Assembly: GCF_037893015.1 (NCBI RefSeq)
Contig: NC_133663.1
Location: 930,001 to 994,000 of the forward strand
Direction of reading: 5' to 3'
Length of the DNA stretch: 64,000 nucleotides
From: Macrotis lagotis
Lineage: Eukaryota > Chordata > Mammalia > Peramelemorphia > Peramelidae
Part shown: positions 1-12,800 of the stretch, one piece after another
Numbering within the stretch: the stretch's first letter is position 1
Layout of the letters: every line of letters begins with the position of its first letter
Notes under the pieces: model-generated
Database searches by the model: none
What the model saw: only the letters and a program-made list of their open reading frames with translations
What the model was told of the DNA's origin: nothing
Program-made: the position numbers and the translations under genes

Positions 1-590
1 AGGAGTGAGTTCATCACTCTTGCCATTGTAGCAGGGAGGGCTTCAGAAGAGACAAAAAGATTTGGAAAGTGAACAAAAGATGGTGTCCAAAAATGGGAAT
101 CAAGGCTTATGCTATCAGTTAGGGACTTTGGACCAGAGATAGAGAAAATTCCTTCTCTCTCTGCCTCCCTGGCTCCTTGTCTTCTCTCTGAATCCTGTCA
201 TTGGGTGGTTTCAATGGCTCTGTCCTTAACCATCTTTCCACCTCTCCACACTTTCTCCCTTGATCAACTCATTGGTTTCTAGTAGAGGACTCCCATAGTT
301 GCATCCCTGATAGCTCTTCTGTACTCTGTCCACAGATGGTCTCTCCCAGCACCTCATTACTTCTAATTTCCTTCTCCTACTAACTCTGTGGTGTCTGCTG
401 TAGCCCCACTGCTCACCTGTCCAGGTCCTTGGGGGAAACATGTTGCCTGGCACTAAGTAAGCTCTATTGATATTGTTCTCTGACAGGAGGTGGGAGACCT
501 GGGGGAGGTCTTGAAGCTGTCTGTGAGTCCTCTCTTTGCTCACTTCCTGTGGAGATCACATTCACATCTTCCTTACCCCATTCCTTCACC
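1..590. other. SLC13A5 intron 7, no recognised element
   Basis: This is pyrimidine-rich, mixed-composition intronic sequence. No exon of SLC13A5 and no clear repeat is visible to me on either strand. The 105-codon minus-strand open frame here has no recognisable domain. Confidence 0.4.
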
Positions 591-1015
591 TTCTCTTTCC
601 TTTTAGGCCCAGTCCCCATCACATCAGCCCTTTCTACCACTCACCCACTTCTTAGACTTTCAGTCTTCTTGGATCCAAGCTGCCATTCACACCATTGCTA
701 AAACAATCTTCCTTCCTTATGCATAGGGCTGGTCATGTCACTCCAATCCCAGTGACTCCCTACAGCCTACAATCAAGATCAGTCTCCTTTGACCAAGGCA
801 TCCAAGACTTTCTGACATCTTGTTCTGCCCATCTTTTCCAGACTTTTTGAGTATTTTCTCTTTTTCTGGGACCACTATTTTGCCTTGAGAAGTCATATGG
901 AATTACACCACCTCTGGACCAATGGTCAGACTTTCCCTGTGCCAGTCACTCCCTTCCTCTACATTTTGGTATGGCCTTCAGGAGTCTTCTCCCATAATCC
1001 CATTCCTTAGGAAAT
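590..1015 (+). repeat. L2-type LINE relic
   Basis: Degenerate text matches the familiar 3' third of L2: 'GGTCATGTCACTCC', a stretch around 'CTCCCTACAGCCTACAATCAAGATC' style wording, and 'CATCTTGTTCTGCCCATC'. It is highly diverged and boundaries are approximate. Confidence 0.55.
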
Positions 1016-1299
1016 TAGGAGTTCTCTTTCTGAAGGAGAGATTTGGGAAACAACCTCGTTCACTCTCCCTCCTCATGAGAGCTGGGTGTATGCTGCCCAG
1101 GTCCCCCCGAGTCATCTCTGAGTCCCAGAGGTTTCTGGGAAACCAGACACCCAGAGATGCCTGCCTCCCTCTCTCTCCCCTGCTTTGAGCCTTGCAGGAT
1201 GATTGCTCAAAACAAGATGAACTCCCTCATAGAAACAACTGAAGGGGAAAGGAGACCCTGGACTAGGGGACACCCTGGGAAAGAGAGCCAACCCCTTAC

Positions 1300-1515
1300 T
1301 TTTTCTTATTCTCTATCCAGTAAATCGACTGCCAGCCAGGAACAAAGCCAGGATCTCGAAGAAACCACAGAAGGACCAGAAGGATGAAGTTGATGAGCAC
1401 ACTGAGCTCGGCATAGGAGAGGGGGCCCAGCTTCTGATACTCCTCTTTAATCAGCATGTAGGCCGCCTTCTCCTTCTCCGTCTTCTCCATACCGATGCCC
1501 ATGTTTCTCTTAAAA
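1300..1515 (-). CDS. SLC13A5: SLC13A5 coding exon 7 (residues 276-347), last exon in the window
   Basis: The acceptor is TTCCAAAG|T and the donor AAAAA|GTAAGG, giving 216 bp, phase 2 to 2. It encodes [26 protein letters not shown], a transmembrane helix and RDPGFVPGW. The next exon (expected to begin YVSDATVAIF in the family) was looked for on the minus strand of 1-1299 and not found. Confidence 0.92.
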
Positions 1516-4500
1516 CTTTGGAACCAAAACTTGAGTCAAGGCTCAGTTCCAGAGCCAGTCACCCTCCCCCCTAGCAAGACTGGGGAGCAGGGAATCAGGC
1601 TAGCATGGCTGTCTTCTGGAGGCATCTTGCCTGCCCCATCACCCCACCGAGACAGGGGCCATTTGGCACATTTCCCCCTCGGGTCTCTCTCCTCCCTCAC
1701 CCTAGGTCAACAGTAAGCTGCTTGAGGACAGACTGGAGGGAGCAGAGTTGCTTCCCCTTTCTCAAGGGCTGCCTGGCTGCCATATAAACTTGGAAACCAT
1801 GATGTCATCGGTCAGACTGGGGACATGCCCATAGGGATGGAGGAAGACTTATTCCTGATGACCTCAGAGTCCCTTCCTTCACAGAGGTCAGTACCGCCTT
1901 CTCCTGGGAAAAAGGAGAACTCTGTCCCATGAAAAGTGTCCTAGGTCCTGAAGCTGAAGTGCCCCAAGATGGCCTTGAGATCCCAAATGTCAGATTATTG
2001 TAGGCCTCCGGAGGGAGGGCAGCAGCTGCTGCTGCCCTCCTCCCTCTGCCCTCCCCCATGTGCCCCCCCCCCCCGTCTTCACCCCAGGTGTTTCTGGGCA
2101 GTGTCCTCGCCTTCCCCTCCCCATGGGGCAACTCTCCTACTTACTTGGCACCCAGGAACAGCCACTGGAGCCAGATCCAAGAAATGAAGAGCATCAGAAT
2201 GGAGCAGGGGAAGGCAAAACCGAACCAGGAAGCAAAATTGACAATTTCTTTGCTTTCAGGGAACAAGCTGGAGAAGGAGGAGGAAAAGAGGAGGAGGAGG
2301 AAGAAGAAGTGGGGAGGAGGCAGCTCAGGCTTAGAGCAGAGAGGCTGGGGGTTGGGTGGACGGCCCTTCCCCAGCTCCCTCCCATGCGATTTTCTTGGTG
2401 GAGGTAGGGATTGGTTTGTAATTCTGAATTTAATATCTCCCATCTCAAAAAGACAGTTTCCATTCATACAGCTGAGCCCAAAAGAGCATTCTCTGGAAGA
2501 CAGAGAATCTCCCTTCTATAGAACTTACTCAAGACAGAAAGTATACCATAAGTTCCATATATTATTTTTCCAAGTTGTCCTGTTTGTCTGGGCTTCCCTC
2601 TGACCCCATCTCTGGTTGTTTTGAAAGGCATCAGTGACCCTATTTGTTCCTACAACTATGGCTAAAGCCTTCTCTCTCTCTCTCCCCAATTAGAGCCAGG
2701 AGAGTGAAAAAAAATAGTCAAGCAGAATGAATCCATTCAGTGGAAATGTCCCCAACATTCATGCCTCCTGCTGGACTACCTCTCTTCCAGGAAGGTGATA
2801 GGCATTTTTCCTTCAGTCCCTGAGAATCATGGTTGGGTCTTCTGTCCTTCACAGTTGCTTTTCTTTACAATGTTGTCATGGCATTATTGTGCTTAGATTT
2901 TTCTGAAATGGTCTCTCTCTTATTCTCTCTCCCCTAGGTTTTTGCAAGGCAATGGGGTTAAGTGACTTGCCCAAGGCCACACAGCTAGGTAATTATTAAA
3001 TGTCTGAGATTATATTTGAACTCAGGTCCTCCTGACTCCAGGGCCGGTGCTCTATCCACTGCACCATCCAGCCACCCCTCTCTTATTCTCCTAAGGTATG
3101 TTAATATTTGTTCAACCATCCCCCAAAGATGGGTTGTCACTCCCCCTTAGATTCCAATTCTTCTTGTCTTCTTCTTTGCAAAGATGCAAATGGCCTTTTG
3201 CAAATATTAATTCAGTTGTTTGCCCCAACAGCTCTGTCAAGTAGGTGCTATTATCTCTGTTTTACAGATGAGGAAACTGAAGCCCACCAAAGTTAAATGA
3301 CTTAGAGAGGGACATGTAGGTAGTATTCATGCAAAGTGATTAAAATAGCCATACTCTTTGACCTAGAAGTTCTGCTGCTCAAAGAAGCCACTGAGGAGAA
3401 GAAAGTCTGCAGATACACCAAAATATTTTTAAGAAATGGCTAATGTGAGGACTACAAGAAGCATGCAAAGAACTCTATGAACAGATATTGAATGAAGTCA
3501 GCAAAGCCTAGAAAACAACCTATACAATGAAAACAAAAGAAGTTCCACAGAGAACTGCAGATAGATCCTAAGAATAAGTACAGCTGCCAAGAGGAGAGAG
3601 GAGAAGGCACCTCTCCCCACTGTTCATTTTTAGTGGTGCGGCATTCAAACGTGGAGGGTTCCCACTCAGGTCATCAGATTTTTCTTTTAGTGTATTAATT
3701 TTGCTGGAATTTTTTTTTTTATGAAAAATAATTTCTTATAAAAGATGGCTCTCTGGGAGGGGCAGACAGGTAATGGAAAAAATAAAGGCTGACAACAAAA
3801 GTAACTTTCTTAATTCACCTGGAATTTATCCCATCTTTGACACACCTTGGCTAGGTCACCCTTTTCATAATGCTCTGTACTGAGTGAATCATTTCAGTCA
3901 TGTCTTTCCCCATTTAAGGTTTTCTTGGGAGAGATACTTGGCAGAGGCTGTCCTCAGGAAAATCAATCTTCCTGACTCTAGGACCGGCACTCTTATCCAC
4001 CAAGGAGTCACCTAGCTACCCATCATCATGATGCTCTAGGAAATTATTCTAAACAAGTTTTTATCCTTTTTTTGCATCATCATAGGTTTTCCCCAGGACC
4101 CTTTTATTTCCCCCTCCCCAAGAGTCATTCCATTTAGTAAAAGGTACTTTTTAAAAGAAGAATTAAGAGGAAAAAATCCCAACACTCAATCAATACATTG
4201 AACGAGTCTATCTTTTAAATAATTTTTCGAGATGAAATGTTACAGGCCACTTGTTACATCAGGGGGAAACTGGAAATTCCCCACATTGATGAACTCACAG
4301 GATCAGAAATAATCATCTTGAGTTGATTTTACTAAGTGGTCTGTCAAAGTCTGGCTTCTGCTGCCATCCACCTCGAGCTTTTTATTATCTGAAAATCTGA
4401 ATGAGAATTCCATCTCTGCCACTCTGTGCATCTTTGATACACATATTCAGCAGCCCTTGAGTGTTATGCTTACAGCTTCTAACTGAGTTCAAGACTTCTC

Positions 4501-6757
4501 TTTGAATCTGGTCATCCAATACTTTCAGCATCCCACCTCTCTCCATCTTATCCAAAAACCAATCTAAGACTTGCTCAAATTCTCCTGGAATCAAGATTAA
4601 GCTTGCATTTCAGCCTTCCCCAGCATTAATCAAAAACTAAAACCCAAAGAAATGAGGGCAAGACTTGCATGTGACCTCTGATTGATGACTGCCTTGATAA
4701 AAGCCCAGCTTCCATTGGGACATATTCATTAACTGTGACTTACATTTGATATCCAGGTCAAACTTAGTGGTCATAGGCCACTCCATTCACTTCCCCTTTG
4801 TGAAAATCATTGGTTGGTTCCTGTTCTGCCTGTCTTTCAAAGATCACCAAAAATGGTCTAATCAAGTCCATCAGGGAGATCATTCTGGCCCATTGGTTAG
4901 GGGGCAGGTCATCTGGGCTCATCAAGAACAACCTTTGTCATTACTTTTGTCCTGTACTGTCCAGCTCAGTGTTTACTCTCCTCAGCAGGGAAACAAGAAG
5001 CCAAGTAAAGCTTGGGGTCCTGTGCATCTCCTCTGCTTCCAGGATCATCTTCCCACCTGCCTATCCTGCATGCTAAAGAGGAGGACAACTCCCAGTCCCC
5101 CACCATAGTTTTAAAAGATCACATTCTATAGAAAAGGGAAGAATATAGGCATAAACAAAACCAATGCACCCCAAACTGGTTCTTGTCCATTATTGAAGAT
5201 CATCAAGATAACATCATTATAGAGGTGGCTAGGTAGCACAGTGAATAGAGCACTGGCCCTGAAGTCAGGAGTACCTGGGTTCAAATCCAGTCTCAGACAC
5301 TTAATAATTACCTAGCTGTGCGGCCTTAGGCAAGCTACTTACCCCCATTTGCCTTGCAAAAACCTAAAAAAAAATTACATAATTATGTTAGAGATAAAAC
5401 ACAGTGTGTCCCACTGTGACTTAGTAGACCAATATGAACTCGGAATGCTCTACCACAGATCAGGCACAAATAGTCCATGTGAATACCTGGAGCAAGTTCC
5501 CTAAACTTATACATCTCACATTTCCTGTGAACTTTTTTCAATACTACTTTGATGACAGAGCCTCCTCTCTGATGAGGGCATGCCATGCTTAGCAGTCCTG
5601 CACCACTGTCTCCTTTGTTGCACAATCAATTCCAAAGTTCTTAAGAGATACCTTGCAAGTGTCCTTACATTGCATTTTCTAGGGGTGGCTAGGTGGCACA
5701 GTGGATAAAGCACTGGCCTTGGAGTCAGGAGTACCTGAGTTCAAATCTGGCCTCAGACACTTAATAATGACCTAGCTGTGTGGCCTTGGGCAAGTCACTT
5801 AACCCCCTTGCCTTGCAAAAACTAAAACAACAACAACAACAAAAAAAAACCCCAACATTGAATTTTCTGACCTCCCCACCCCCAAGACCACTTGGCCTGT
5901 GTTAGTTCTTCATAAAATATTGTCTTTTTAGGCATTTAACCAAAATTAGAAGGAAAGCAGAAAACTGGAGAGAAATTTTACAGTAAATTATCTCCGATAA
6001 AGGCCTTATTTCTCAAATTTATAGACAACTGAGTCAAATTTATAAGAATATGTGGCATTCCCCAATTGATACATGGTCAAAACATATGAACAGGCAGTTT
6101 TCAGATGAAGAAATAAAAGTTATCTGTAGTCATGAGAAAATTCTCTAAATTACTTTTGATTAGAGAAATACAAATTAAGACAATAATGAGGTACCAGCTC
6201 ACACCTATCAGACAATACAACAAAAAAGAAAATAATAAATGTTAGAGGGGATATGAGAAAATTGGGACACTTTATGTCCTGTTTATCGAGTTGTGAATTG
6301 GTCCTACAATTCTGGAGAACAATTTGGAACTATGCCTAAAGGGTTATAAAACTGTGCAAATCCAGTTGGTCTGTATCTCAAAGAGATTTTTTAGAAGAAG
6401 TAAAAAAGGATTCACATGCACAAAAAATATTTATTGCAGCTCTTTTTCTGATGCCTAAGACCTGAAAATCAAGGAGATGTCCATCACCTGGGGAATGGCT
6501 GAACAAATTGTGGTGTATGATTGTGATGGAATATCATTGTGTTATATGAAATGGGGAGTCTGATGATTTAAAAAAAAAAACACATGAACTTCCATGAATG
6601 GATGCAGAGGGAACTGAGCAGAACAGGAAAACACTGTACACAGTAACAGCAATATTGTACCCTGAAGAACTGTGAATGGCTTAGTTATTTATGGCAATTG
6701 GTCCAAAACAATCTCAAATGACTCATGATGAAACATTTTTGCTATCTGCTGAAGCAC

Positions 6758-6821
<64 letters not shown>

Positions 6822-9800
6822 GTCTCTCTGTGTCTCTCTCTCTCTCTTTCTCTCTCTCTGTCTCTCTCTCTCTGTCTGTCTCTCTCCCCACCTTCCCTCC
6901 TTGTTTCCTTCCCTCCCTCCCTTCCCATGCTCCCTCTCTCCCTTCCTTTCTTCTTCCTTTCTTCTTGTATAAAATAACTAATATGGAAATGTTTTATATA
7001 ATTGCACATGTATAACATATATCAGATTGTTTACCACCTGTGGGGAAGGGAGGGAGGAAAAGCTAGAATTAGGAACTTTGCAAAACTTCAAAAAATCTTA
7101 ACAGTTAATGTGGGGGGAATAAAAAATTTTTGAATACTTTTTTAAAAATGAAAGACTGGCCACCTCAGAGTTATCTCAAGCTGTTTTCCCTAATCCATTA
7201 GTCAATCAACAGCCCAGCACCATTTTGATGCAAAGTAATGATTTGGCATTGAAAGGTCAGAAATCCTGGTACCAATCTGGCATGATCTGGACAGGAAACA
7301 TCAGGAAAATGTGTCTGAATCAATGTGCCCTTTCCAGGACTGCTAGTGCTTCACCAACCTCAATAAAGGAGAAGGGAAGGTATCTACCTATGCCAGTGCC
7401 TCCTCAACCCTTCCCCTTGTGCCCAGGTTCCCCCTTGCCTTGGAACTTGTAGAGAGTTCCAAAGAACCCAGGAAACATGTGACTTACGTGTTCATCTGCC
7501 CTGATAGCACAATATTGGGTCCAGTCCCAGTCAGAGTCCCTGTGCCACCAATGCTGGCTGCATAGCTTATACAAAGTGTCATGGCCTTGCAGATATCTCT
7601 GTCTTTGGTTAACATCTCCCTGGTCTTGACCACACTTTTCCCTGTAAAGGAAATAAGATTAATTGCCTTGGGCACCAGCCTTGCCAAACCCTCCCAAGGC
7701 TCCAAGGCTGCAGGAGTGCCCAGAAAGGCCCACAAAATGTGTTGGTTTCTCTTGATGGGGGTTCAGACATGGGAAAGACATGGGAAAGAAGCATTCATAC
7801 ATTCATCTTTAATGGAGTCACTGCCAAAACATCTCTGATCCAAGTCACCCAGGGAGCAAAGACCTGCATCTGGGGGGGGGGAGGTCAGGAAGGCAGAAAA
7901 CAGGTCATCCAAAGAGAGAAGGTTGGTTTGGAAAGAAGAGGTGTGTAGGCCCCTTTTGGCTGGTGGATGGAAGTCTACAGGAAAATGGGACCCACCATGG
8001 AAGCTACATGGCTTATTCAAAGGAATGATTGACTCTGCCCAGAATTTGCCCCTTGATGAAGCAGGCCAAAAAGGAAGAGAGCCTGTGGGGAAGCCTGTCC
8101 TCCTCTGCCTCTCAGAGAGAAAGGGAAGGATTAGGTCAGAGAAGGTAGAGTGAGTGTCCCAACCCTCCCCGGCCCTCCTGTGGCTTCATTCGGGTTCCAT
8201 TCGGGAAACAGGCCAGAGTGATCCTTGTTCTCCACACCAGGGCTCACCTTGGAGGGGCTCGTCCTTATCCAAGAGCTCTACACTGGATGGGTAACATTTG
8301 TTGTCCTTGTCAATCACCTTCAGCTGCTCTAGCACAGCCTGGACAATGGGCACCATCATGGCTGTGGTGGCCGTGTTGCTGATCCACATGGACAGGAAGG
8401 CCGTGATACACATGAAGCCCAGCATTAGGCTACAGGGAGGATTCAGGGCAGAAGTCAATTTCCTGTCTACCAGGGGCATGTGAGGGTGGACTTGACCTCT
8501 TAGGGTGGCACTGGAGAGATGGGGCCAGGTGGGCAACCCAAAGAAAGGTCCCTCCCTTCCTGTCTGACCTTCCTCCTATTCCCACTGACCTCTCCTGCTG
8601 GTTTGCCTAGTGTGTTAACCCCCCCGCCAACTTGGCAGACGCTGGCTCCTGGTTACCAGGCTTAGTCGAAGAGACCTGGTTCATTGCCCCCAGTTTTGCT
8701 CCTTGAGAGACCCTGGACCATCCCTACCCCTCTGTGGGACTGTCTCCACATCAAGTCTCTTCTCAGACTCTCTTGAGTCTGTCTATGCTAAGTTACAAGC
8801 AAGAGGGAAGAGAAGAGCAGGACACATACAAGCCAGGGGAGATGCCAACCATGAGGAGGGTGCGCAGGGCGATCCTCTTGTGAACATTCCAATGCTCTAC
8901 AGCCACAGCCACGATCAGACCCCCCAGGAAGAGCATTGTGGTGTCCTTCATGTATTGGATACAAACCTACAAGATGAGCAAAAACAATCTTCTGTGAGTC
9001 TATCAGTCTGTCTGTCTATCTCTGTCTGAGTCTATCTTCCTGTCTGAGCTTATCTGTCTGAATGTCTATGTACCTGTCAGTCTGTGTCTATCTGAGTCTT
9101 TCTGTCTTCCTATGAATCTATCTTCCTATCTGTTAGTCTTTCTGTGAATCTGTCTGTGGGTCTGACTTTCTGTCTGTGTCTGCCAGCTCGCTGGCCATGA
9201 CCTCTCAGCTCCCCCTTTGGACCTAGAACCCTACACCCAAGAAAGAAGCCAACAATAAAGTCCAGGTCCTGATGTTGCCATGTCTTCCCCCCTCACCAAC
9301 AGACAGGGGAGATGGGATGGGATGAAGACTGGTGACCAGAAATGACTTTGAGAAGGGGATCAAAATCTGACCTAGGGAGGGAAAGAGGAAAAGGGGAGCA
9401 ACAGTGGGTTTTAAAAAGACATCATTTGGGGAAATCTGGGAGTCAGGAGAGCAGCAAGGCTCCACAAGGGCCCTAGAATTCACCACGTGTTAAGAGCCTG
9501 ACCCTGGACAAGTATTTCTACTACTCAGAGCCTCATTTTGCTCATCTAGAGGATGGGGAGTCCCCATTTCTGAGTATCCAAGACAAGAAATGCCCAAGTT
9601 CCAAAAACCAAACCCTGGCAAGAAGCCTCCAGAGGTCCCCTGGGGGCTAGTGGGGAAAATAGCTCCCCAGGTGGAGTGGCAGACAGATTGGAGCAGGATA
9701 CATGGACTGGGTGGGGGCCCTCTGATTGACTTACCTGCTTGGAGTCCATGATTTTGAGCAAAGGGAAGAGCAAGGCAGGGAGAAGGGATGTCACGGCCAG

Positions 9801-12800
9801 GGGGATGACCTCAGTACACCAGTATACAGCCATGAGGAGGATAACATAGGCACAATCAGCACTCTGCAATACAAGGCACCATGGGGGTCAGTGGCAGCCC
9901 CCCCCCCACAGCTGCCCCCAAGGCAGTCTGCTGGGCTGGCAGCCAAGCCGCCTCTCCCAAAGAAAAGCCTCAGCTGGGAGAAGCTGCTGCAGGTCCACAT
10001 GAGCAGGTTCTCCAGCTACTGAAGGACTCAAGATTGGCAATAGGGAGTGCTTCAGTCAGACAAGTCCTCAAGGTCCTGGATTTCCTTTCTCTCCTCTCAT
10101 CCTCTGTAGAGTTAAGCCATGGAGAGGGAGGGAAAGGGAGAAAGCAAAGACCCCTCCCAAGTTTGATGCTCAGGGGGCAAGAAGGTGAAAAAGGTCAAAG
10201 GGAGAGCCAGCAAATCACAGGAAAAAACAGCTGACAATAACAGCAATAATAGCTGTGATTTTTAGCACTAGCAAATTACAGTTTGCAGAATTTCTTAGAA
10301 ATATCTCATTTGGGCCTCACAAGAACCTGGAAAGGTGGTGTAAATACATCTTATAAATGAGGAAACTGAGGCAAACAGAGGCATGACTTGCCCAGGATCA
10401 CACAATATCTGAGGTAAGACTCAAACACAGGTCTCCCTGCTTCCAATTTCAGTGCTTTCTGTCCTGAGGCAACACAGTGGCCCACAAGTGACTCTGGCTG
10501 GAGTCACAGGGACCAAACACAACCTAGAACTCTCACTCCCTGTGTGATTTGGGATAAGTAAACCTCTCTAGACCTCAGTTTCCTCTTAAGTAAAATGGGG
10601 AGATTGAACTCCATGACCTCTCAGGTTCCCCTTTTTGACCTAGAATCCTATACCCAAGAAAGAAGCCAGCAATAAAATCCAAGTCTGGTGTCACCACATC
10701 TTCCTCCCTCACCAAAGGACTGGGGAAATTTGATGGGATGAAGATTGGTGACCAGAAATGACTTTGAGAAGGGGATCAAAATATGAGCTGGGGAGGGGAG
10801 GGAAAGAGGAGAAGGGGAGCAGCATTGGGTTTTAAAAGGACATCATTTGGGGAAATCCACAAGTCAGAACAGGGATGCATGGAGAAGAGGTGTGCAAGGA
10901 ACAAGATCGTCATACTTTCATGGAGTAAACAACAGACCACTCAGGCAGAAGAAAATGGATGCGTAGCTTGGGCAGCCACGCAGGACTCTGAAATGAACTT
11001 GTTCTAATGACAAATTTCAATCACCTGGAATCCGAACAGTGTTTGGGGCTGGATTCTATGCTCATTTGACCCTTCAAAAGGAGGAGAAGCAATGACAGAA
11101 TTACTATTCCCTAAATGTTACTAATAGAGAGCAATGGATAGGAACTAAAGAGGACAAACAGAGACTAGGCAGACAGGCCTTAACCAGACCTGTATTCAGT
11201 ATTAATTGAGAGATAATGAAGAGGGTGGGAACCAAAAAGAGGAGGGAAAGCCAAGATTTAGGGCCATCCATTCCCTTCCCAGGACTAATGGGGAAAAGCA
11301 TGGGTCACTGAGCTCAGTAACCCTACTCTGGTGGCCCTCTTCATTCCAGCCACGAGCCCTGATCTCCTGCACAAGGGAAGAGGGAGGTGGTGACCCAAGG
11401 CTGAAAAGGGACTTGCCCAGGGACTCTCAGCTGAGACATCTTTCCTGCTTCAGAGTGACCACTACCTTCTCCTCTAAGAGGGAGCAAAGGCAGACTATTG
11501 AGCCTAGATTGCTTGCTCGGGTCCCTGAAGTCAGAAAGATTGATGCAGTGGCTCCTAGAGAGAAGGCTACAAACGCCACTCCCAGTTGGCATGACAGACC
11601 AGACCCTCCAAGATTCACAGAGGACTAGGGTCCCAGAAGAGGACAGGAGTTTAAAAATCATTCCCTATTCTGAGATCCTTGGGAAGTGCTCATTCACTTT
11701 TGAATCATCTTGAAATCATTCATTTTTTGAAAGATGAGGAGCTCGCTCTCTGCTGGGGCAGCCCCTCCTGCAGTGGACTGCTGTACCTTAAGAGAAGTAG
11801 GCCTGTGCAGAGCCCAGGCCAAGTCTGGTCAGCAGTTGGGGCTGTCTATGACAGACACATGTGGGAGGGGGTTCACACGGCTGCCCACACCTCTGGGTGT
11901 CTGGAATCCGCCAGTCTCCATATCTCTCAAAGGCAGCCATCCTAGACCCTAGAACGCTCGGCTCCAGAGCTCCCCTTGCCTGTTCTCTGTCCTTGGAACC
12001 TGCCTCTAGCTCAGTAACATTCTGCTCGCAGTCGGGACCATGTCGCCTCAGCTTCTCCCTCCTGGAAGACTATTCTGGAAGCCCGGCCCCGGCTCTCTCC
12101 CTCTCAATCGAATTCAAGCCTTTCCTGAACCCTAGTTGCTAATTCTCTCTCCCCTCTTCAAGTGGTCTTGGATTAACCTCTCTGGTGAAGAGATCCAGGA
12201 AGCTTGCATCTGGCAGACTCGGTCTGTCACTCGGGGCAAATCCCAGTCGCCATCTAAGGCAACAAAATGGGAAAGCACATGCCAACCTGCCCTGGCAGAT
12301 GCACTTTGCTCCTCAAGAAGTTCCCTGCAGGAACAAAAGACCAAGCTGAGCCCTCTCCCCAGTGAGGTCATGTTCTCCCCCACGTCCCCTGAGGGCAGAG
12401 GCTGGTTGGTATCTTACTTCTGTCCCAACAGCTGGCACATTGGTGCTTTGTAAAGCTTATGGATGTGGCTAGAAAGCCAACTGGGCTGCTGGCAGGGGCT
12501 CTCTCCACAAACTCCAGCTGTACCCCAAACTGCCTTTGCTATAGCAGAATTCTTGTGGCTGAATGTTGAGCTGGAAGCTTCAAGACTCTGAGCCAGACAG
12601 ATGGGAGTGGCACAGCAGTCACAGACAGCAGCAGGGACACCAGTGGGGAGGAAGATGGAAATACAGTCATCCCAACACAGAAACAATGCAAGGGAACACA
12701 GGGACAAGCCCAAGCTCTGAAGAAAACTCAGTGGGCAGTTCAAGTAGGGGCTGGAGATTCTGAAGGCCAAGGAGACCCAGATGGGCAAGCCTCCCATCCG

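Noticed and set aside
6689-7018. Open frames of Ser-Leu and Arg-Glu repeats
   Set aside because: Translations of the (TC)n tract within an L1 3' UTR.
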